Assembly (NCBI RefSeq): GCF_916858655.1 | Contig: NZ_CAKASL010000002.1 | Coordinates: 806,001-870,000 of the forward strand | Length of the DNA stretch: 64,000 nt | Direction: 5' to 3' | Origin: Aeromicrobium sp. Leaf350 | GTDB taxonomy: Bacteria; Actinomycetota; Actinomycetes; Propionibacteriales; Nocardioidaceae | Part shown: piece after piece, positions 15,955 to 23,342 of the stretch | Layout of the letters: each line of letters begins with the position of its first letter | How positions within the stretch are numbered: position 1 is the stretch's first letter | Program-made: the position numbers and the translations under genes | Notes under the pieces: generated by a model | Databases searched by the model: none | What the model saw: only the letters and a program-made list of their open reading frames with translations | What the model was told of the DNA's origin: nothing

Positions 15955-16608
15955 ATGACGTACACGGGACAGGTCCAGGTCGGCGGTCCGGCCGACGTGC
16001 AGGACGCCAACGACCTGGAGATCACCAAGCTCGCGGTCGGTCCGATGTCGAACAACGTGTACCTGCTGCGGTGCACCCTGACCGGCGAACGGCTCATCAT
16101 CGACGCCGCCGACGAGGCCGAGCGCATCCTCGCGGAGGTCGGCGAGAACGACGTGGCCCGCATCGTCACGACGCACCGCCACCCGGACCACTGGGCCGCC
16201 CTCGAGGCGGTGCGCTCCGCGACCGGCGCCGAGACGATCGCCGGAGAGCGCGACGCCGAGGGCATCGACGTCGTGACCGACGTCATGGTCGCGACCGGCG
16301 CTCGCGTCCGCGTCGGCTCGTGCGAGCTCGAGGTCATCGAGATCGTCGGCCACACCCCTGGCTCGATCGCCCTGGCCTATGACGACCCCGACGGCATCGT
16401 GCACCTGTTCACGGGTGACTCGCTCTTCCCCGGCGGAGTCGGCAAGACCTGGTCGGAGGGCGACTTCACGACCCTCCTCGACGAGGTCGAGCGCAAGATC
16501 TTCGACCGCTTCGCCGACGACACCCGCTTCTACCCCGGCCACGGCGACGACTCCACCCTCGGCGCCGAGCGCCCCAGCATCCCGGAGTGGCGCCAGCGCG
16601 GCTGGTAG
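15955..16608 (+). CDS. Metallo-beta-lactamase-fold hydrolase (glyoxalase II-like)
   Basis: The 217-residue protein carries the complete MBL metal-binding set: H74-x-H76-x-D78-H79 in THRHPDHW, a second-shell histidine in GHTPGSIAL, the bridging aspartate in FTGDSLFPGG, and the last histidine in YPGHGDDST. Such proteins hydrolyse thioesters or related substrates; glyoxalase II/hydroxyacylglutathione hydrolase-like activity is possible but the substrate cannot be fixed from sequence. The ATG at 15955 is chosen over a GTG at 15916 because TAGGAT lies 7 nt upstream. It is divergent from uvrA and convergent with the next gene (4 bp apart). Confidence 0.85.
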   Translation: MTYTGQVQVGGPADVQDANDLEITKLAVGPMSNNVYLLRCTLTGERLIIDAADEAERILAEVGENDVARIVTTHRHPDHWAALEAVRSATGAETIAGERDAEGIDVVTDVMVATGARVRVGSCELEVIEIVGHTPGSIALAYDDPDGIVHLFTGDSLFPGGVGKTWSEGDFTTLLDEVERKIFDRFADDTRFYPGHGDDSTLGAERPSIPEWRQRGW

Positions 16609-16612
16609 GCGG

Positions 16613-17587
16613 TCAGGTGCTCGGCGGGTTCTCCCGGAGGGCGCGGTAGACGGCGTGGACGGCGACGGCGCGCTCGAGCTGGGTCGACAGTCCCGAGAAG
16701 AACTGGCGGCGGTACGTCTCGTCGGTCACCGCGTAGACCGTGAAGTAGAGCCCCGAGAACGAGGCCAGGAAGACCGCGACCTGGAAGAGGTCGTTGGTCA
16801 GCGGCAGGCGCCGGCCCAGCCACGAGGGCAGGTCGGAGACCGGCTGGCCCGTCCACGACTCGATCGTCTCGGGCGGGATCGTCAGCGCCCCGAACACGAC
16901 GAAGAAGCCGAAGAGCCCGGCCGTCAGCAGCAGCACCTGGACCGCCTGGCTGAACAGCAGCACGAGCACGAGGTTCGCGCGGGCGAAGCGAGGGAGCTCG
17001 CCCACCCGGACGTCGACGCCCCCCGCCAGCTCCGCGGCCGGCGTACCGTCGCAGCAGTCCTGCAGGCGGTCACCCACGACCTCGTCCTCGACCGCACGCA
17101 CCTCCTCCGGCAGCCGGGCCAGCAGGAAGGCCGTGGCGACGAGCGCGAACGCGCCGGCCGACAGCCACAGCACGGTGCGTGACATGAGTGCCGCGACCTG
17201 CCAGACCTCGGCGTTGATGAACAGGAACGTCACCGCCAGGAGCAGCAGCGGCAGGGCGCGCGTCAGCAGGGGCAGCAGGAGCCCGAGGGAGCCGAACGTG
17301 CGGCGCACGGCCCACCGCACCATCGTGCCCATCCGCAGCAGCCGACCCGCGTAGAGCGCCAGGAGCGCGACGAACACGGCGACCCCCGAGAGGATCCCGT
17401 CGCCCGCGTCGCCGATGGTGCGCGAGACCGCGATCCCGGCACCGACGCCCAGGCCGATGAGGACGACGATCAGCGCGACGATGCGCCGGCTGGAGAGCCA
17501 CCGCTCGACCGTCTCGGCCTGGTCGCCGACGAAGTACGGCAGACCGTGCTCGTCGAACCAGCGCTCGAGCCGGTCGAGATCGGTCAT
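16613..17587 (-). CDS. Multi-pass membrane protein, unknown function
   Basis: I do not recognise a named family for this 324-residue protein. It begins with a hydrophilic stretch of about 35 residues containing RLERWFDEHGLPYFV, then about six to seven hydrophobic helices in two groups separated by a hydrophilic loop near residues 165-205 that contains adjacent cysteines (DCCDG), and a short hydrophilic tail. No catalytic motif is visible. It overlaps the P450 gene by ATGA, so the two are probably cotranscribed. Confidence 0.7.
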   Translation of the reverse strand: MTDLDRLERWFDEHGLPYFVGDQAETVERWLSSRRIVALIVVLIGLGVGAGIAVSRTIGDAGDGILSGVAVFVALLALYAGRLLRMGTMVRWAVRRTFGSLGLLLPLLTRALPLLLLAVTFLFINAEVWQVAALMSRTVLWLSAGAFALVATAFLLARLPEEVRAVEDEVVGDRLQDCCDGTPAAELAGGVDVRVGELPRFARANLVLVLLFSQAVQVLLLTAGLFGFFVVFGALTIPPETIESWTGQPVSDLPSWLGRRLPLTNDLFQVAVFLASFSGLYFTVYAVTDETYRRQFFSGLSTQLERAVAVHAVYRALRENPPST

Positions 17588-18894
17588 GAATCGAGCCGGA
17601 CCGGGAGCTCCTCGACCCCGAACACGAAGCTGAGCTGGCGGAACGAGAGCTCCGACTCGGGACGGTCGAGCGCGAGCTCGGGGAACCGGCGCAGCAGTCG
17701 CGGCAGCACGATGCGCAGCTCCATGCGGGCGAGCTCGGCACCGATGCAGCGGTGGATGCCGTGCCCGAAGGCCAGGTGCCCGCTCTTCGGCACGCGGTAC
17801 GGGTCGAACGACTCCGGGGACTCCCCCGCGGCCTCCGGGTCGCGGTTCGCACCGGAGAGCGACGCGAGGATGACGTCGCCCGCCTTGACCTGGGTGCCGA
17901 ACAGCATCATGTCGCGCTTGGCGAACCGGGGGAACGCCACCTGCACGACGGCGAGGTAGCGCAGCAGCTCCTCGACCACCCCGTCGACGTCCTCGCGGGA
18001 GCCGTCGCGGGTCAGCGCCGCGTAGGCCGGGTCGCGCAGCAGCACCATGGTGCCCAGCGCGATCATGCCGGCGGTCGTCTCGAAGCCGCCGGTGAAGACG
18101 CCGTCGGCGAGGCCGGCCAGGTCGACGTCGGAGATCGCGTCACCCTCGTCGCGGATGATCTGGCCGATCAGGCCCGGGCCGGGCTCGAGGCGCTGGCGCG
18201 CGACGGCGTCGAACAGGAACTCGCGCTGGGCCGACACGGCACCGAACGCCGCGGCCGCGCCGTTGGTGGCGTCGAAGCGGGCGCTGCCCAGGCCCGCGAA
18301 CGTCTCGCGGTCGTCGTAGTCGAGGCCGAGCAGGTCGCAGATGGTCTGGAACGGCACCGGGAAGGCGAGGTGCTGGGCGAGGTCGGCCACGCCACCGTTG
18401 TCGGCGGCCGCCTTCGCGAGGTCGTCGAGCTGGCGCTCGACGCGCTCCTCGATCAGGGGCTCCAGGCGGGCCAGGCGCCGCATCGTGAACTCGGGGGTGA
18501 TGATCTTGCGCAGCCGTGTGTGCAGCGGCGGATCGGTGAAACCGAGGCCGCCGATGTCGTCCGACGTCGCCGGGCCGTCACCGGAGAACAGGTGCCGGAT
18601 GTCGTTGGAGTACTCGTCGCGCGCCGTGAGGACCTGCCGCGTCTCCTCGTGCCCCGTGACGAGGTACGCCGTGAAGTCGAACGGGAGGTCCAGCTTGTGC
18701 ATCGGCTCGGACTCACGCCACTCTGCGATCTTCGGCAGCGGGTCCGTGGCGTCACGCTGGAGCGGGATCTTCGTCTCCTCGGGCAAGAACGAGATCGTCG
18801 AGAGATCGATCCCCTTCTTGCGGATGCGGCGCAGTACCAGCGAAGTCAGCATGCGCTTGACCACCCCGGGCACGCGAACTTGCAGCGTCGACAC
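17584..18894 (-). CDS. Cytochrome P450
   Basis: A soluble bacterial class I P450 monooxygenase of about 436 aa. The heme-binding motif is FGHGIHRCIGAEL with the cysteine ligand 129 codons before... the C-terminal third (C383 counted from this start), the K-helix ExxR is EELLR, and the I-helix reads GGFETTAG. The substrate is unknown and no ferredoxin or reductase gene is adjacent. The GTG at 18894 is chosen because TATCTT lies 7 nt upstream; a TTG at 18903 and an ATG at 18852 are alternatives. Its stop overlaps the start of the downstream membrane protein gene. Confidence 0.9.
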   Translation of the reverse strand: MSTLQVRVPGVVKRMLTSLVLRRIRKKGIDLSTISFLPEETKIPLQRDATDPLPKIAEWRESEPMHKLDLPFDFTAYLVTGHEETRQVLTARDEYSNDIRHLFSGDGPATSDDIGGLGFTDPPLHTRLRKIITPEFTMRRLARLEPLIEERVERQLDDLAKAAADNGGVADLAQHLAFPVPFQTICDLLGLDYDDRETFAGLGSARFDATNGAAAAFGAVSAQREFLFDAVARQRLEPGPGLIGQIIRDEGDAISDVDLAGLADGVFTGGFETTAGMIALGTMVLLRDPAYAALTRDGSREDVDGVVEELLRYLAVVQVAFPRFAKRDMMLFGTQVKAGDVILASLSGANRDPEAAGESPESFDPYRVPKSGHLAFGHGIHRCIGAELARMELRIVLPRLLRRFPELALDRPESELSFRQLSFVFGVEELPVRLDS

Positions 18895-18901
18895 GACCAG
18901 C

Positions 18902-18907
18902 AAGATA
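18902..18907 (-). promoter_or_regulatory. Putative -10 box (TATCTT) for leaderless P450 gene
   Basis: TATCTT on the minus strand is followed by 7 nt and the GTG at 18894. It supports that GTG as the start of the cytochrome P450 gene. The remaining sequence to 19018 is the divergent region shared with the APC permease; I see no clear operator in it. Confidence 0.4.
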
Positions 18908-19018
18908 CACCGAAAACTTCACTCCCCCGTGACGCCCCACGCTTGCGCACCGCGCCGAGCGGGGCCACGGTAGGGGGTTATCGAGGTATTCACGCATTCT
19001 TCAGGACGGGGTTGAAGC

Positions 19019-20470
19019 ATGGCGCACGCTGCGGACACAGAGGAACAGCCGACCGAGCTGAAGAGAGTGCTGGGGCCCAAGCTCCTGCTGCTGTTCATCG
19101 TCGGCGACATCTTGGGCGCCGGCGTCTACGCCGTCACGGGACAGATGGCAGGTGTGGTCGGCGGCGTCGTCTGGCTGCCGTTCCTGCTGGCGTTCGTGGT
19201 GGCCACGATCACCGCGCTCTCCTACCTGGAGCTCGTCACCAAGTACCCGCAGGCGGCCGGCGCGGCGCTCTACGCGCACAAGGCCTTCGGGGTCCACTTC
19301 ATCACCTTCATCGTCGCGTTCGCCGTGGTCTGCTCGGGCATCACGAGCGCCTCGACGGCCTCGGCGACCCTGTCGGGCTTCCTGAGCGACGGTCTCCGGC
19401 TCAACGGCTGGATCTCCGAGGACGGCTTCAGCGACAGCACCATCACGATCGTCGCGATGCTGTTCATGGTGCTGCTCGCGGCCATCAACCTCCGGGGCGT
19501 CGGCGAGAGCGTGAAGTTCAACGTCGTGCTCACGATCGTCGAGGTCGTGGCGCTGACGATCGTCATCGGTGTCGGGTTCTTCGTCATCGCGAGCGGTGAC
19601 GGCGACCTGAGCCGCATCACGGTCTTCGAGAACCCCGAGGGCAAGAACCTGTTCCTCGCGGTCACGATCGCCACGTCGATCGCGTTCTTCGCGATGGTGG
19701 GCTTCGAGGACGCGGTCAACATGGTCGAGGAGACCAAGGACCCGCAGAAGATCTTCCCGCGCACGATGCTCACGGGTCTGGGCATCGCGGTGATCCTCTA
19801 CATGCTCGTGGCCGTCGCGGTCGTGAGCGTGCTGACGTCCGACCAGATCAACCAGATCAACGCCGACGGCGACCGGGCGCTCCTGGCGGTCGTCTCGCAG
19901 GGCGCACCGGACTTCCCGATGGACAAGATCTTCCCGTTCCTCGCGGTCTTCGCTGTCGCGAACACGGCCCTGATCAACATGCTCATGGCGAGCCGGCTGA
20001 TCTACGGCATGGCGAAGCAGAACGTCCTGCCGCGCCAGCTCGGCGCCGTCCTGCCCGGTCGGCGTACGCCGTGGACCGCGATCGGGTTCACCACGCTGCT
20101 GGCGCTCGGCCTGATCCTGTACGTCCGTCAGGACGCCGACAGCGACATCGTGCTGAACCTGGCCACCGTGACCTCGTTCCTGCTGCTGTGCGTGTTCGCG
20201 ATCGTCAACGTCTCCTGCCTCGTGCTGCGCGGCAAGCGGCACGAGCACGTCAAGACGTTCTTCACCTCCCCCGGCCCCATGCCGGCCGTGGGAGCGGTCC
20301 TGTGCCTGTACCTGGCGGGACCGTGGGTCGACCGCGACGCGATCGTGTACGAGATCGCCGGCGGCCTCATGGTCATCGGTGTCGTGCTGTGGTTCGTCAC
20401 CTGGGCCATCAACAAGGCCACGGGCCAGGACGGCTCGAAGTTCGAGGACGTCAGCAAGCTGGACGAGTGA
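19019..20470 (+). CDS. APC-family amino acid permease
   Basis: The 483-residue protein has about 12 predicted transmembrane helices and APC superfamily signatures: GDILGAGVYAVTG in helix 1 (unwound substrate-binding region) and FFAMVGFEDAVNMVEE in helix 6. Members import amino acids or related compounds with protons or exchange them. The substrate cannot be assigned. The start is ATG at 19019 with only a weak ribosome binding site. The monooxygenase gene begins 1 bp after its stop, so the two probably form an operon that ends at the terminator at 20778-20815. Confidence 0.85.
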   Translation: MAHAADTEEQPTELKRVLGPKLLLLFIVGDILGAGVYAVTGQMAGVVGGVVWLPFLLAFVVATITALSYLELVTKYPQAAGAALYAHKAFGVHFITFIVAFAVVCSGITSASTASATLSGFLSDGLRLNGWISEDGFSDSTITIVAMLFMVLLAAINLRGVGESVKFNVVLTIVEVVALTIVIGVGFFVIASGDGDLSRITVFENPEGKNLFLAVTIATSIAFFAMVGFEDAVNMVEETKDPQKIFPRTMLTGLGIAVILYMLVAVAVVSVLTSDQINQINADGDRALLAVVSQGAPDFPMDKIFPFLAVFAVANTALINMLMASRLIYGMAKQNVLPRQLGAVLPGRRTPWTAIGFTTLLALGLILYVRQDADSDIVLNLATVTSFLLLCVFAIVNVSCLVLRGKRHEHVKTFFTSPGPMPAVGAVLCLYLAGPWVDRDAIVYEIAGGLMVIGVVLWFVTWAINKATGQDGSKFEDVSKLDE

Positions 20471-20471
20471 C

Positions 20472-20756
20472 GTGCTGATCGTGGCCGGATGGCTCCGGGT
20501 CGACCCTGCGGCTCGCGACGAGTACGTCGCGAGCTGCAGGGCGGTCGTGGAGTCGGCCCACGCGGCGCCCGGCCAGCTGGAGTTCGCCATCACGGCCGAC
20601 TCCGTCGACCCGGGCCTGATCCGCATCCACGAGCAGTGGGAGGACGAGGCATCGCTCCTGGCGTTCCGCGGCTCCGGCCCGGACGACGGGCAGACGGCAC
20701 AGGTGCTCGACGCCGACGTCCGCCGGTTCGAGATCTCCTCCGTGGGACCCGCCTGA
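20472..20756 (+). CDS. Antibiotic biosynthesis monooxygenase (ABM)-domain protein
   Basis: A 94-residue ABM/quinol monooxygenase-like ferredoxin-fold protein: VAGWLRVDPAARDEYVA at the N terminus, PGQLEFAITADS in the middle, and IRIHEQWEDEASLLAF. Such small dimers oxidise quinols or polyketide-like substrates without a cofactor, or bind heme, and many have no known substrate. The GTG at 20472 lies 1 bp after the permease TGA, with GGACGAG acting as possible ribosome binding site inside the permease end. Confidence 0.8.
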   Translation: MLIVAGWLRVDPAARDEYVASCRAVVESAHAAPGQLEFAITADSVDPGLIRIHEQWEDEASLLAFRGSGPDDGQTAQVLDADVRRFEISSVGPA

Positions 20757-20777
20757 CCTCGGCTACACGCGCCACGC

Positions 20778-20815
20778 ACGAGGGCCCCGACACCATCCGG
20801 TGTCGGGGCCCTCGT
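20778..20815. terminator. Strong bidirectional terminator hairpin
   Basis: A perfect 17-bp inverted repeat (20778-20794 with 20799-20815) closes a 4-nt loop, ATCC. It sits between the ends of the convergent monooxygenase and terC genes and could end both transcripts. There is no long T run, as is common in high-GC actinobacteria. Confidence 0.8.
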
Positions 20816-20831
20816 CGTGGTGCAGGTGCGC

Positions 20832-21908
20832 TCAGCCCTGCTTGCGGTTGTCCTCGCGCTCCTTCGCAGCGGCGGCCTCCTGGGCCTCCTGCTCCGGGGT
20901 GCGCTCGGTGCCGTCGGGGTTGAGGCCCGCGCGGACCCGGCGACCCGAGACCACGAGGCTGACGATCGCCGTGATGCTCAGCGTGCCGACGATGACGCCG
21001 AGGCTGAGCAGCGTCGGGATCTCCCAGACGGGCACGTGCTCGCCACCGTTGATGAACGGCAGCTCGTTCTCGTGCAGCGCGTGCAGCACGAGCTTGACGC
21101 CGATGAACGCCAGCAGGAACGCCAGGCCCTGCGACAGGTAGATCAGGCGCTTCAGCAGGTCACCCAGCAGGAAGTACAGCTGGCGCAGACCCATCAGGGC
21201 GAACACGTTGGCCGTGAAGACCAGGTACGGCTCCTTGGTCAGGCCGTAGATCGCCGGGATGGAGTCGAGCGCGAACAGCAGGTCGGTCGTGCCGAGCGCG
21301 ATGATCACCAGGAACATCGGCGTGATGGCGCGCTTGCCGTTCTCCTTGACGATCAGCTTCAGGCCGTCCCACTGCTCGGAGAGCTGGAAGCGCTTGCGGG
21401 CAAACTTGACGACCGCGTTGTCCGCGTCGTCGTCGTGGTCGGTGTCGGCCACCAGCTTGATCGCGGTGTACAGCAGGAACGCGCCGAAGATGTAGAAGAC
21501 CCACGAGAAGTTGTTGATCGCCACGGCGCCGAGCGCGATGAAGATGCCGCGGAACACGATGGCGATGATGATGCCGACCAGCAGGGCCTCCTGCTGGTAC
21601 TTCCTCGGCACCTTGAAGCTCGCCATGATGATGAGGAAGATGAACAGGTTGTCGACCGACAGGCTGTACTCGGTCAACCAGCCGGCGAAGAACTGCAGAC
21701 CGTAGTCCTCGTCCTTGCCGGGACCGTCGTGGAAGTAGATGACCCACAGGCCGAAGGCGACGGCCATCGACACGTAGATGCTCAGGTAGATGGAGCACTC
21801 CTTGATGGAGGGCTCGTGCGGCTTCCGCGCGACGACGATGATGTCGAACAGCAGCACCGCGATCGTGACGCCGATCGTGATGCTCCACTCGAGCGTAGAG
21901 ACGTTCAA
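20832..21908 (-). CDS. TerC/Alx-family membrane protein (manganese-related)
   Basis: The 358-residue protein has about eight to nine hydrophobic helices and TerC family signatures: EYSLSVDNLFIFL and TTDLLFALDSIPAIYG, whose acidic residues in the membrane probably bind metal. TerC/Alx proteins export Mn2+ or protect metalated exported enzymes. The start is TTG at 21908, fixed by GGAGG six bases upstream. The same GGAGG is locked in a hairpin of a manganese riboswitch in the leader, which strongly supports a Mn2+ role. A hydrophilic tail rich in E, A and K ends the protein. Confidence 0.9.
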   Translation of the reverse strand: MNVSTLEWSITIGVTIAVLLFDIIVVARKPHEPSIKECSIYLSIYVSMAVAFGLWVIYFHDGPGKDEDYGLQFFAGWLTEYSLSVDNLFIFLIIMASFKVPRKYQQEALLVGIIIAIVFRGIFIALGAVAINNFSWVFYIFGAFLLYTAIKLVADTDHDDDADNAVVKFARKRFQLSEQWDGLKLIVKENGKRAITPMFLVIIALGTTDLLFALDSIPAIYGLTKEPYLVFTANVFALMGLRQLYFLLGDLLKRLIYLSQGLAFLLAFIGVKLVLHALHENELPFINGGEHVPVWEIPTLLSLGVIVGTLSITAIVSLVVSGRRVRAGLNPDGTERTPEQEAQEAAAAKEREDNRKQG

Positions 21909-21916
21909 GGTGTGGT

Positions 21917-22034
21917 CCTCCGGTTGTGCTGACCGGAGGTCTCTTCCGCCGCCTCAGCGAGGCGACCCACCTGCCGGATCGCGGGGCGCGATCGTGATGA
22001 CGAACAGGTGGCTGGGGAGTACTCCCCTCCGCGG
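21917..22034 (-). promoter_or_regulatory. yybP-ykoY (Mn2+) riboswitch and SD-sequestering hairpin of terC
   Basis: Read on the minus strand, the leader has the hallmark loop GGGGAGTA (22027-22020), a P2 helix CCACCTG/CAGGTGG, the TCGTCATCACG segment, a P3 helix GATCGC/GCGATC, a P4 helix GCCTC/GAGGC and then GGAAGAGACC (to 21938). P1 pairs the GGAGG at 22030-22026 with CCTCC at 21939-21935. The same CCTCCGGT (21939-21932) can instead pair with ACCGGAGG (21924-21917), which contains the terC ribosome binding site. Mn2+ binding should favour P1 and free the site: a translational ON switch. yybP-ykoY aptamers are known to sense Mn2+. Confidence 0.88.
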
Positions 22035-22046
22035 AGTATTCTGACA

Positions 22047-22088
22047 GGCCCGGCGGAACGGGGCGAATCGAGACACGCCCGCCGGGCC
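22047..22088 (-). terminator. Terminator after the carbonic anhydrase gene
   Basis: GGCCCGGCGG (22047-22056) and CCGCCGGGCC (22079-22088) form a perfect 10-bp stem 13 bp beyond the carbonic anhydrase stop. It would separate that transcript from the riboswitch-led terC transcript, so the terC promoter must lie very close to 22034-22046 or inside this repeat. Confidence 0.6.
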
Positions 22089-22101
22089 GCAGACGCTCTG
22101 C

Positions 22102-22596
22102 TCAGGCAGTGGTGACCTCGTCGATGGCTCCCGTCGCGACGTCGAAGACGAACCCGCGGACGTGGTCCTTCTTCGGCACGAACGGGCTGGCCTTGATGCG
22201 GTTGATGCCCTGCACGACGTCGGCTGCGGCGTCGGGGAACGCCTCGGCCGACCAGCTCGGGCGGATGCCGGTCTCGGCCTCGATGCCCTGGCGGAACTCG
22301 TCGTCGCTGAAGGTCACCATGCCGCAGTCGGTGTGGTGGACCAGGACGATCTCCTCGGTGCCGAGCAGCCGCTGGCTGATGGCGAGCGACCGGAGGGCGT
22401 CCTCGGTCACGACGCCGCCAGCGTTGCGGATGACGTGCGCGTCGCCCTCGGCGATCCCGAGGATCTTGGCGGGATCGAGGCGCGCGTCCATGCACGCGAC
22501 GACCGCGACCTTGCGCGCGGGCGGGAGAGGCAGCGGACCCTCGAAGCCCTGCTGGTAGCTCTTGTTGGCCTCGACGAACTCGTCGGTGGTGGTCAT
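22102..22596 (-). CDS. Beta-class carbonic anhydrase
   Basis: A short (164 aa) beta-carbonic anhydrase that hydrates CO2 to bicarbonate. Zinc ligands are C35 in ACMDARLDP, H88 and C91 in VHHTDCGM; the D37-R39 dyad that activates the site is present. The ATG at 22596 is fixed by GGAGG about 5 nt upstream (CTGGAGGAATC). The longer frame upstream crosses the divergent tetR gene and is rejected. A terminator follows the stop. Confidence 0.92.
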   Translation of the reverse strand: MTTTDEFVEANKSYQQGFEGPLPLPPARKVAVVACMDARLDPAKILGIAEGDAHVIRNAGGVVTEDALRSLAISQRLLGTEEIVLVHHTDCGMVTFSDDEFRQGIEAETGIRPSWSAEAFPDAAADVVQGINRIKASPFVPKKDHVRGFVFDVATGAIDEVTTA

Positions 22597-22721
22597 GATT
22601 CCTCCAGGTGGCAGATGGGTGGTCCCCCCACCGTGCCCCGGATCCGAGGGTGCGGACGGGCGTGTCAGCGCGCAAGACGACCGGCCGTCCCGTCGCATCC
22701 GTGCTAGGGCGAACCCGTCCG

Positions 22722-22727
22722 TAGCCT
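22722..22727 (+). promoter_or_regulatory. Putative -10 box (TAGCCT) for leaderless TetR gene
   Basis: TAGCCT is followed by 7 nt and the ATG at 22735. The 138-bp divergent region with the carbonic anhydrase gene also holds a CTAGGG at 22704-22709 but no obvious operator palindrome. Confidence 0.45.
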
Positions 22728-22734
22728 GGCGCGC

Positions 22735-23331
22735 ATGACTCGCCCAGCCCGGCGCACCCAGGACGAGCGCACTGCACGCACACGGGACCGCATCATCGAC
22801 GCCGCTCTCACCTGCCTCGGCGAACGCGGCTACGGCTCCACCTCGCTCGGTGCCGTGCAGGCACGGGCCGGCGTGGCCCGAGGCACGCTCCTGCACCACT
22901 TCCCCACCCGGGCGACCTTGATGGCGGCGGCCGCCGAGCACCTCGTCGACCTCCGGTTGCAGCTCCTGACCTCCGAGGTGGAACCGGGCGACGACCCGTG
23001 GGACGTCGTGGTCGAGCTGGTCTGGCGCGACTTCCGGTCCGAGACGTCGGCCGCCGCGCTGGAGCTGTGGGTCGCGGCGCGCACCGACGAGCGGCTTCGC
23101 GCCGACCTGCTGCCGGTGCAGCGGCGCCTGCTCGCGGGCCTCCGCGACCGGGTCGTCGAGCTGCTCGGCGCGGACGACGACCCCCGGGTCGCGACGCTCC
23201 TGCAGCTCACGATGGACCTGCTGACCGGCAGTGCCATGACGAGCATCCTCGTCGATCCGGAGCAGTCGGCTCATCGGGTGGACGCCTGGCGACGCGCCCT
23301 GCCCGAGCTCGCGCGCACCGCCTCGTCGTAG
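22735..23331 (+). CDS. TetR/AcrR-family transcriptional regulator
   Basis: A 198-residue TetR-type repressor. The N-terminal helix-turn-helix covers about residues 17-64, with the recognition part AGVARGTLLHHFPTRATLM, and the C-terminal ligand domain is variable. The ligand and target are unknown; the divergent carbonic anhydrase gene is the nearest candidate target. It ends 11 bp before the stop of convergent uvrB. Confidence 0.88.
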   Translation: MTRPARRTQDERTARTRDRIIDAALTCLGERGYGSTSLGAVQARAGVARGTLLHHFPTRATLMAAAAEHLVDLRLQLLTSEVEPGDDPWDVVVELVWRDFRSETSAAALELWVAARTDERLRADLLPVQRRLLAGLRDRVVELLGADDDPRVATLLQLTMDLLTGSAMTSILVDPEQSAHRVDAWRRALPELARTASS

Positions 23332-23342
23332 GCGGACGACGC

